A stretch of DNA of 12,302 bases from Clostridia bacterium (lineage in GTDB: Bacteria; Bacillota; Clostridia; Christensenellales; Borkfalkiaceae). The translations under genes and the position numbers were made by a program. Numbering within the stretch: position 1 is the first letter of the stretch; each line of letters starts with the position of its first letter. The stretch is taken from contig JAGCMG010000091.1 of the NCBI GenBank assembly GCA_017646555.1, positions 1 through 12,302 of the forward strand. Reading direction: 5' to 3'. The notes below the pieces were generated by a model. The model did no database searches, was not told the origin of the DNA, and saw only the letters and a program-made list of their open reading frames with translations. Shown in pieces: positions 6,285 to 12,302 of this stretch.

Positions 6285-6567
6285 AAAAGCGCTGATTAAA
6301 CGCGCTGTTGGGTATACTGCTGAGGAAGTGGTTAGTGAGTATTCGGATGATAACGGTATGATGAAAATGGTACGCAAGAAGGTTACTAAAAAGAACGTGC
6401 CACCTGACGTTTCGGCACTCAAAATATTGCTTGACGAAAGCACCGATACCACGCTTTATTCTATGACGGATGAAGAACTCATTAAAGAAAAACAACGGCT
6501 TTTAGAACTTTTGGCGCTTTCTAAAAACAACTCTAAAACTAATCAAAGTGAGGACAAAAATGACTAA
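6262..6567 (+). CDS. Small phage packaging-associated protein (101 aa), possible small-terminase analogue
   Basis: The gene overlaps the end of the terminase gene by 23 nt and the portal start by 8 nt. No Shine-Dalgarno is seen at its ATG, so it is probably translated by coupling. The protein is highly charged. Its pattern is KRAVGYTAEEVVSEY (13-27), then KKVTKKNVPPDVSALKILL (39-57), then MTDEELIKEKQRLLELL (68-84). The GYT..E...VTK..PPD..A..LL layout recalls the C-terminal part of some small terminase subunits, but the usual N-terminal HTH is absent. It could be a terminase cofactor. No catalytic residues are visible. Confidence 0.6.
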   Translation: MQEEEKLKKALIKRAVGYTAEEVVSEYSDDNGMMKMVRKKVTKKNVPPDVSALKILLDESTDTTLYSMTDEELIKEKQRLLELLALSKNNSKTNQSEDKND

Positions 6568-8359
6568 CATTGATGAAAATTCTATTACAAATAATGATTA
6601 CGAAAAAGAACTAATCTTACAGGTTAAAAACGATTATTTAGCGTTTAGACAAAAAAGATTTGCGCTTGAAAAACAATGGGAATTAAACATTGATTTTTTC
6701 GAAGGTAGGCAATATTCTGATATTTCACCTAAAGGCGAAATCGTCGAGTGGGATAAGGAATATTACTGGCAATCGCGCGAAGTGTTTAACCATATTGCGC
6801 CTTTAATTGAAACAAGGCTTGCTAAATTTGCTGGCGTTAGACCCGTAGTTTCGGTTAGACCTTCGTCTGATGACGACGACGAAACGCAAAACGCTAAAAT
6901 CGCTGAAAGTTTGCTTAAATCCGTGTTCCAAAAAATTTCTTTTAACGATACCGTTTCCGAAGTTACGCGTTGGAGCGAACTTTGTGGTACCGGTTTTTAT
7001 AAAATTGCTTGGGACAAAAACGGGGGCGAAAAGTTGGGCGTTATAGAAGGGGGAGAAGTCTTCCAAGGCGAAGCCGTTGCCGTTAGCGTTTCGCCGTTTG
7101 AAATTTTCCCAGAAAATTTATCGATTTCTTCTATTGAAGAACAAAATTCTATTATTCACGCTTATCTTTCGTCGGTTTCAGCCGTTAAAAAATCGTTTGG
7201 AGTTAGCGTAGTTCCCGATAACTTAATTTTAACTAAGAACGCCGATAGCGACGCCGTTGTCGTTATTGAAAAATATTCAGCGCCGACTGATGATAAGCCA
7301 AACGGCGAACTTATTATCGTTGCGGGGAATTCCTTATTACATTACGGCGCGTTGCCTTTTATCAACTCTAAAAACGGCAAGCGCGGTTACCCGTTCATTA
7401 AACAAGTGGCGTCAAGTTCTGCCGGCGCGTTTTTTGGTACGAGCGTGATTGAAAGACTTATTCCCGTTCAACGCGCGTTTAACGCTGTTAAAAATCGTAA
7501 ACACGAATTTATGAACCGTATTACTATGGGCGTTCTTGCCGTTGAAGACGGGAGCATTGATATAAATGAACTTACCGAAGACGGGCTTTCGCCTGGTAAA
7601 ATTTTGGTGTATAGGCAAGGCTCAACTCCACCACAAATGATGGATAACACCACTATTCCAGAAGTCTTTGAAAAAGAAGAAGAAAAACTCTTAAATGAGT
7701 TCGTTATTATTAGTGGTGTTTCAGATATTGTGTCAAGTAAAACCGAAGGGGGCGTATCTTCCGGTACGGCTCTTGAAATTTTAGTTGAACAAGATAACGA
7801 AAGATTGCTGTTCGTTGCTGAAGATATCAGAAACGCTTACTTAAAAGCGTCGGTTATGATTTTGAAACTTTATAAGCAGTTTTTAACGGGGGTTAAAGCC
7901 GTTAAGGATTTGAGCGACGATGATAAAAATCGCGTTTATTACGTTGATAAAAGCGTTATCACTGCTGACGACGTGTACCTTGATAGCGAAAATGAATTGA
8001 TGTTCTCGCCAAGACAAAAAAAGGAAATCCTTATTAAACTTTATACCACGGGATTGCTTTTTGATGAGAACGGAAAACTTCCAGAAGTCGTTAAAGAAAA
8101 ACTGTTAACGCTTTTAGGCTACAAGGCTTTAGATTCGTCTTCGGGGCTTTGTAAACTTCATCAAAATAAGGCGCGTGCTGAACACACCGTTATTATAAAT
8201 AACGGTAGAGTGGTTGATTCCGTTGATAACCACGCAGTTCACATTGAAGAACACACCCGGTATTATTTGGGTGAGTTCGAAAATTTAACGGAAAATCAAA
8301 TAAAAAATTTATTAGACCACGTTGCTTTGCATCAAAATGCTTTAAGTGTTAAAAGTTAA
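6560..8359 (+). CDS. P22-like phage portal protein (599 aa)
   Basis: The portal is the dodecameric ring at one capsid vertex through which DNA enters and leaves. ATG 6560 is chosen because GTGAGGA (6548-6554) lies at proper distance; the in-frame GTG at 6548 belongs to that site. Typical features are an N-terminal RFALEKQWELNIDFFEGRQY segment (33-52), VFNHIAPLIETRLAKFAG (75-92), the core segment FFGTSVIERLIPVQRAFN (291-308) and SSGTALEILVEQDNER (400-415). This fits portals of P22-like and related Gram-positive phages. The C-terminus carries a histidine cluster (H558, H561, H565, H587, H591) in a DNHAVHIEEH setting. P22 portal is longer (725 aa), so the long C-terminal barrel is probably reduced. 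The gene sits directly between packaging and scaffold genes. Confidence 0.9.
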   Translation: MTNIDENSITNNDYEKELILQVKNDYLAFRQKRFALEKQWELNIDFFEGRQYSDISPKGEIVEWDKEYYWQSREVFNHIAPLIETRLAKFAGVRPVVSVRPSSDDDDETQNAKIAESLLKSVFQKISFNDTVSEVTRWSELCGTGFYKIAWDKNGGEKLGVIEGGEVFQGEAVAVSVSPFEIFPENLSISSIEEQNSIIHAYLSSVSAVKKSFGVSVVPDNLILTKNADSDAVVVIEKYSAPTDDKPNGELIIVAGNSLLHYGALPFINSKNGKRGYPFIKQVASSSAGAFFGTSVIERLIPVQRAFNAVKNRKHEFMNRITMGVLAVEDGSIDINELTEDGLSPGKILVYRQGSTPPQMMDNTTIPEVFEKEEEKLLNEFVIISGVSDIVSSKTEGGVSSGTALEILVEQDNERLLFVAEDIRNAYLKASVMILKLYKQFLTGVKAVKDLSDDDKNRVYYVDKSVITADDVYLDSENELMFSPRQKKEILIKLYTTGLLFDENGKLPEVVKEKLLTLLGYKALDSSSGLCKLHQNKARAEHTVIINNGRVVDSVDNHAVHIEEHTRYYLGEFENLTENQIKNLLDHVALHQNALSVKS

Positions 8360-8375
8360 CGCGGTGGGAGGGATT

Positions 8376-8780
8376 ATGGAAACAGAATTGACTACGGACA
8401 ACGCTACGGAAGTAGCAAACACGAATAACGGTTCGGACAAGTTCAAGGATGAAAACGCGCTTAAAAAAGCGTACGACTCTTTGCAGGCTGAATTTACCAA
8501 ACGCTGTCAGCGTATTAAAGAGTTGGAGGGGGAAATTAAAAATTTGAACGAAAAATCTTCAGCCGTTGATAATAATGACTTAAAAGACGGACACGGTAAA
8601 GATACTTTTAGTTCAGACCAAAAACTTCGTATAATTAACGAGTTTTTAGACGAAGTTAAAAAAACAGGCGAAGTCCCGTCCGTTTTATCGGCGGTTGGTG
8701 CGGTGAAAACTCCGCCGTCTAAACCTAAAACCGTGGGCGACGCCACTAAACTCGTAAAAGATTTATTTTTGAAAAATTAA
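8376..8780 (+). CDS. Capsid scaffolding protein (134 aa)
   Basis: ATG 8376 is preceded by GGGAGGG (8366-8372); an in-frame ATG at 8346 lies inside the portal gene and lacks support. The protein is hydrophilic. It has a disordered acidic N-terminus (1-22), a predicted coiled coil (about 24-60, DENALKKAYDSLQAEF and RIKELEGEI), a helical middle part, and a Pro-rich then basic C-terminal segment (about 110-134). Scaffolds typically bind coat through a basic C-terminal helix. Its position between portal and capsid genes and the lack of a protease gene support an internal scaffold that guides prohead assembly. It is much shorter than P22 gp8 (303 aa). Confidence 0.8.
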   Translation: METELTTDNATEVANTNNGSDKFKDENALKKAYDSLQAEFTKRCQRIKELEGEIKNLNEKSSAVDNNDLKDGHGKDTFSSDQKLRIINEFLDEVKKTGEVPSVLSAVGAVKTPPSKPKTVGDATKLVKDLFLKN

Positions 8781-8796
8781 GGAGAATTAAAAAATT

Positions 8797-9957
8797 ATGT
8801 TAAATCTTACTACTGCCGACAAGGCTCTTAAAGACTATTATCTTGACGCTATAAGTGAACAACTTAACACCGGCGTTAATCCTATTTTTGCACAAATCGA
8901 AAAAACAAGCGAAAACGTTTATGGTAAAACCATTAAAAAAATCGTTACTGCTGAACTTAACGGTGGTATTTCTGCCGGTACTGAATCGGGTGACTTACCG
9001 TCTGCTAAAAACACCGACTATAAAGAATTCGTTTTAGAACTTAAAAACCTTTACGGTACGATTGAAATTTCCGATAAGGCTATTCGCGCGTCGGGCGATA
9101 ATCAAGGCGCTGTAGTTAACCTTTTAAATGCTGAAATGGAAGCGCTTGTTAAAGCCTCGAAAGAAAACCTTTCAAGAATGATGTTCGGCGACGGAACTGG
9201 CTCGCTTGGTGTTTGTTTCCTTAACGTGTATGAGGGTAAAAACCATATCACTATGAACGGCGTTTTACGCTTAAAGCCTGGTTTTTATTATGATATTTAC
9301 GACACTAAAGGTGATATTGTTTTTAGCGAACTTAAAGTCGTTAGTGTTTATAATAATGGGGCTTACGTTGAAAGCGATGTCGATTTTTCAACTTTAAGTA
9401 GCAACACTTATTACATTTCACTTCACGGGTCAAAAGGTAATGAAATTACCGGCTTAAAGGCGTTATTTAGCGAATCTGAAACCCTTTACGGCTTAAATCG
9501 TAGCGAAAACGCTTGGCTTAACCCTTATAAAATGACTATGAGTGGTCCACTTTCTAAAGATGAGTTCGATTTAGTTATCGACGAAGTTGAAAGCCGTGGC
9601 GGTGAACAAATTGATTTCTTCGTTTGTTCAAGAAAAATTAGAACTATCGTTAAAAAGATGCTTATTGAAAACGACGCTCAACTTGAACCTGTCGTTTTAG
9701 AAAACGGTTATAAAACTTTTGCTTATAACGGTATCCCTTTTATTCTTGACGATAACTGCTCCAACGACCTTTTCTTAATCAACACCAAGCATCTTAAGTT
9801 ATATCAACTTTGCGATTGGGAATGGCTTGAATCGGAAGACGGAAAAATTCTTCACCAAGTTCCTGGTAAGGCGGCGTATAGCGCTACTTTAGTTAAATAT
9901 TGCGAACTCCTTTGCGACAAGCCGTCTACTATGGGTATTATCGAAAATATAGGCTAA
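8797..9957 (+). CDS. Major capsid protein, HK97 fold (386 aa)
   Basis: This is the coat protein. An AAGGAG site (8779-8784) precedes the ATG by 12 nt, a little long. Visible parts are an N-terminal arm (1-50), an E-loop-like region (about 51-90, with ELNGGISAGTESGDLPSA), a long spine helix (about 103-130), FGDGTGSLG (130-138), a beta-rich insert (about 146-210, GFYYDIYDTKGDIVF and VVSVYNNGAYVESD), then GLKALF...TLYGLNRSENAW (219-240) and a P/A-domain C-terminal half. The insert sits where P22 coat has its I-domain. No N-terminal delta domain is evident, which fits a scaffold-dependent, protease-free head. The family call rests on pattern and gene order. Confidence 0.85.
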   Translation: MLNLTTADKALKDYYLDAISEQLNTGVNPIFAQIEKTSENVYGKTIKKIVTAELNGGISAGTESGDLPSAKNTDYKEFVLELKNLYGTIEISDKAIRASGDNQGAVVNLLNAEMEALVKASKENLSRMMFGDGTGSLGVCFLNVYEGKNHITMNGVLRLKPGFYYDIYDTKGDIVFSELKVVSVYNNGAYVESDVDFSTLSSNTYYISLHGSKGNEITGLKALFSESETLYGLNRSENAWLNPYKMTMSGPLSKDEFDLVIDEVESRGGEQIDFFVCSRKIRTIVKKMLIENDAQLEPVVLENGYKTFAYNGIPFILDDNCSNDLFLINTKHLKLYQLCDWEWLESEDGKILHQVPGKAAYSATLVKYCELLCDKPSTMGIIENIG

Positions 9958-9969
9958 GATAGGTGGCTT

Positions 9970-10533
9970 ATGACTGTTAAAGATATTATTGAAACTTCCG
10001 CCGTTTTTTTAGGCAGGGAAGATATTATTTCTTACCTTAAAGGTGATGATATCTCTTTATCTAATGAGGATGCGGAAAAAGAAATTTCTATTTTGGTGCG
10101 TTGCGTTAATATCGTTTTGAACGAATTGGCTACGGAATTCGTGCCTCTTAAAACCACCGAAACCGTAAGGTGTAATAACGGTCAAATTTTATATTCTTCT
10201 CTTTTACAAAGCCCACTTGAAATATTAAAAGTTTTTGACATAAACGGCAAGGAATTGGATTTTTCCTTAAATCAACTTTTTATCAAAACTAACTCTAACG
10301 CCGTTCAAGTTGAATATACTTATATTCCTTTACCGTTAAACCTTTCTTCTACTTGCGTCTATGCCGAAAACGAAGTCCCCGCAAGAATCGTTGCTTACGG
10401 CGTCGCTGAAAAGGCGTGCTTGTTTGAAGGAAAATTCGACGAAGCAGAGATTTGGGCTAAAAAGTTTAAAGAAAGTGCAAGCACTATATCTTTACCAAAA
10501 AACGCCGTTATTAAAGGTAGGAGGTGGAGATGA
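9970..10533 (+). CDS. Head-tail adaptor protein, P22 gp4-like (187 aa)
   Basis: It starts at ATG 9970 after AGGTGG (9961-9966). An N-terminal helical region (1-60, with VNIVLNELATEFVPL at 46-60) is followed by a beta part (about 63-120, with ILYSSLLQSPLEILKV and VQVEYTYIP), a C-terminal helical pair (about 137-170, ARIVAYGVAEKACLFEGKFD and AEIWAKKF) and a basic KGRRWR tail. This layout resembles adaptors of podoviruses (P22 gp4, T7 gp11) that bind the portal and form the first ring of the tail. Position after the coat gene agrees. The stop overlaps the next start (ATGA, 10530-10533), so translation is coupled. A siphophage-type connector is possible but less likely, given the next gene. Confidence 0.65.
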   Translation: MTVKDIIETSAVFLGREDIISYLKGDDISLSNEDAEKEISILVRCVNIVLNELATEFVPLKTTETVRCNNGQILYSSLLQSPLEILKVFDINGKELDFSLNQLFIKTNSNAVQVEYTYIPLPLNLSSTCVYAENEVPARIVAYGVAEKACLFEGKFDEAEIWAKKFKESASTISLPKNAVIKGRRWR

Positions 10534-11705
10534 AGTCTCTTAAACTTTATAATCCGTCCGTTTTTTCAGCGCGTGATTTTTGGTCTTTAACAGGTCGGTC
10601 CGTTAATTTTACTGCGGGGGATTGCCTTAAAGGGTTTTCTTCCGCTAAAATTTGCGATGAGTTTGATGGCGACGATTTGTTCTACGCTAAATTTGACGGT
10701 GGCTTTATTAGAGTATTGCTTAGTGGCGAAATTTTCGTTTCTTCTATCGGCGCAACTAATTGCTTTTTATCGGTAAATTGTCTTAATTACGCTTTTACTT
10801 TGATTAAAAAGTATTCTAATAATTGTGGCTTTTATATTTCAGACGGCACTTCTGCTTTTATTTTCGACGCTGATTGTAACGAAATTAAAAGTTTTTCTAT
10901 CACTTCGGATTTCGCTGTGTTTTATAAGGCAAGATTGGTTTTAATTAAAAATAGGCAAATCGTCGTTTTTAGTCCGATGCTCTTAGTTGAAGATAGTTTT
11001 GTTTTATCGCCGAATTTCGACTGTGAAAAAGCAGTTTTTGCGTGCGTTTTTTTAGATGCTATATTTATAGTTTTTAAAAAGGGTATCGTGAAAGTTAGTG
11101 AAAATATCGACAAGGAATTTTCTATTACGCGTGTTATTGACACGATTGACGTTACTGACGGTACGGTTTCTTTTAGTGGGAATTCTATAAATTTTATCGC
11201 TGACGGGATGTTTAATTCTTTTAAGGGGAATAGTATTGTAACGCATAGTTTGCCCGATGAATTTATTCCGTATTTGATTGACGGCGGGTTTGATTTTAAG
11301 TCGGTTTCTTCGCTTGATGATTACGCTTTATTTATCTATGATAACGGGGAGTTTTTGACGGCGATATCTATTAAAAATAGTAAAGAGGTGTCTTATCTAA
11401 AAAGACCTTATTACGCGTTTTTTGACACGGTGTATTTAAATAAAAAACAAGAAGTCAAATTTGAGTGGGAAAGTGTGTATACTCATTTTAATAAATCTAA
11501 CATTAAAAGTCTTAAAAAAATCAAATGCGATACCACGACCCCTTGCGTTTTAACAGTTTTTAGTAGAAAATCTGCTAAAAATTATACGCTTTCTGCCGGA
11601 GAAAACTTGTTAAAAGTTGACCTAAAAGGCGATGAGTTTAAGGTTAAAATCGTTTCGTTTGACTTAAACACAGTCGTTAGTAAACTTGAATTTATTTATA
11701 GTTAG
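10530..11705 (+). CDS. Phe-rich beta-structured phage tail protein, candidate tail nozzle (gp10-like), 391 aa
   Basis: ATG 10530 is chosen because AGGAGG (10519-10524) precedes it by 5 nt; the in-frame GTG at 10524 overlaps that site. The protein is rich in short beta strands and in Phe (about 42 residues, near 11%), with about 10 Cys. Repeating strand-turn units such as FYAKFDGGFIRVL, GFYISDGTSAFIF and NSINFIADGMFNSF suggest a beta-propeller core. The last 80 residues look like a separate beta-sandwich. There is no signal peptide or membrane helix. Following an adaptor gene, it takes the place of P22 gp10 or T7 gp12, the nozzle proteins. That role is inferred from order and fold character, not from a recognised motif. 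Confidence 0.55.
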   Translation: MKSLKLYNPSVFSARDFWSLTGRSVNFTAGDCLKGFSSAKICDEFDGDDLFYAKFDGGFIRVLLSGEIFVSSIGATNCFLSVNCLNYAFTLIKKYSNNCGFYISDGTSAFIFDADCNEIKSFSITSDFAVFYKARLVLIKNRQIVVFSPMLLVEDSFVLSPNFDCEKAVFACVFLDAIFIVFKKGIVKVSENIDKEFSITRVIDTIDVTDGTVSFSGNSINFIADGMFNSFKGNSIVTHSLPDEFIPYLIDGGFDFKSVSSLDDYALFIYDNGEFLTAISIKNSKEVSYLKRPYYAFFDTVYLNKKQEVKFEWESVYTHFNKSNIKSLKKIKCDTTTPCVLTVFSRKSAKNYTLSAGENLLKVDLKGDEFKVKIVSFDLNTVVSKLEFIYS

Positions 11706-11713
11706 GAGGAGTT

Positions 11714-12302
11714 ATGAATGCTAATATCACTTATACTAAACCGATAAATAAATCGGAATTAATTAATTTGTTAAAAACTATTCGCGATTACTATATTCAC
11801 CATAAAGATGAATTCGTTAAGCCTAATCTTTTACCATTAGAGTTATACAGTAGAAATATGGTTATCTACTCAGACGAACAACTTCGCGAAAGGGCTAAAA
11901 TAATTTTACGCGCAGGGCAGGTTACGGAAATTTTTAACAAAAAAGAAGAAATTTCTATTCTTATTGAAAAGAAAAAAGACGCAGTTTTTACGCTAAATCT
12001 TAAAAAGGAAAGCGCGATTGAAAGTTCTAATAATTTCTACCTTGAAAAGTACGATAAATATTTATCAGAGGCGCGTGCGCGTGGTACTGAGTTTAGTGAA
12101 AAAACTTCTAATAATCTTTCTTTGATTTTACAAGAAAAGCAAGAAAAAGCACTTGAAATTGAGGGTAAATACGACGAACAAATTGCCTTACTTAATTCTG
12201 AAATTGATTTGCTTAATGAAAATTATAATTCGGTTAGCGAATATTTTTTAGAAAAGCATAACGCTGAAATTGAAACGAAAACTTTTGAACTAAAAGAAAA
12301 CC
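11714..12302 (+). CDS. Coiled-coil phage tail protein, N-terminal part (at least 196 aa, runs off the window)
   Basis: ATG 11714 follows AGGAGGA (11704-11710) at good spacing, and the frame stays open to the last base. An N-terminal mixed domain (about 1-95, KSELINLLKTIRDYYIHHKD and LRERAKIILRAG) is followed by a long, highly charged helical region (about 100-196) rich in Glu, Lys and Leu with coiled-coil character (KQEKALEIEGKYDEQIALL). In the P22 plan the next gene would be the tail needle gp26, also a coiled-coil protein, but the match here is only of position and shape. It could instead be an ejection or fibre-chaperone protein. Confidence 0.6.
   Translation, partial: MNANITYTKPINKSELINLLKTIRDYYIHHKDEFVKPNLLPLELYSRNMVIYSDEQLRERAKIILRAGQVTEIFNKKEEISILIEKKKDAVFTLNLKKESAIESSNNFYLEKYDKYLSEARARGTEFSEKTSNNLSLILQEKQEKALEIEGKYDEQIALLNSEIDLLNENYNSVSEYFLEKHNAEIETKTFELKEN

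Larger units (their letters stand above)
3350..12302. mobile_element. Prophage (or temperate phage) control and morphogenesis region, incomplete
   Basis: Terminase, portal, scaffold, capsid, adaptor and tail genes run in one rightward operon after a LexA-controlled regulator. No integrase, repressor or attachment site is seen, so neither end is in the window. The left limit is uncertain: the element may begin between 3213 and 3350, or may include the surface-protein genes further left. From 4836 onward phage origin is certain. Confidence 0.75.

Noticed and set aside
6548..6559. GTG start for the portal at 6548 and likewise GTG at 10524 and ATG at 8346 for later genes
   Set aside because: In each case the downstream ATG has a well-placed Shine-Dalgarno, and the earlier codon overlaps that site or lies in the previous gene without one.
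1..12302. Recoded stop codons, CRISPR array, tRNA genes, insertion sequence or diversity-generating repeat
   Set aside because: All three stops end genes normally. No regular repeat-spacer pattern, cloverleaf, transposase or template/variable repeat pair was seen by reading.

Overview
The window is AT-rich DNA with Firmicutes/Clostridia-like features: mostly strong AGGAGG-type ribosome binding sites, TTGnnn-N16/17-TAnnnT promoters, a Gram-positive LexA box, signal peptides with AxA cleavage sites, and TAA, TAG and TGA all used as stops. It most likely comes from an uncultured gut-type clostridial bacterium carrying a prophage, or from a temperate phage of such a host. No species can be named from the sequence.

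Left part (1-3297). The 3' end of an unrecognised gene meets a bidirectional terminator. On the minus strand, a two-gene unit then encodes a large secreted, membrane-anchored beta-propeller/SH3-like protein (853 aa) and a four-helix membrane protein (161 aa). It has its own promoter at about 3241-3269 and ends at the shared terminator at 126-153. Whether these genes are host or phage is not settled.

Control region (3298-4835). A rightward promoter has a 21-bp dyad across its -35 and a perfect LexA box (CGAACATATGTTCG, 3398-3411) just after the predicted start. It drives a 169-aa protein with a C-terminal HTH-like pattern resembling RinA/ArpU-type late regulators. Converging on it, with overlapping stop codons, is a separately promoted minus-strand gene for a 236-aa secreted, membrane-anchored tandem SH3-like protein. 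This looks like a phage moron and has the same architecture as the C-terminus of the 853-aa protein. The only terminator candidate for the moron transcript lies beyond the far end of the regulator gene, so the moron mRNA would be antisense to the whole regulator.

Morphogenesis region (4836-12302). A tightly packed rightward operon encodes the terminase large subunit, a 101-aa packaging-type protein, a portal, a scaffold, a major capsid protein, a head-tail adaptor, a Phe-rich beta protein (tail-nozzle candidate) and the start of a coiled-coil protein that runs off the window. The order follows the P22 podovirus plan (terL, portal, scaffold, coat, gp4, gp10, next tail protein). There is a dedicated scaffold gene, no prohead protease gene, and none of the small connector genes usual in siphophages.

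Working model (inference): DNA damage removes LexA, the 169-aa regulator is made, and the morphogenesis operon is switched on. In the lysogen, moron transcription would supply a surface protein and also oppose the regulator.
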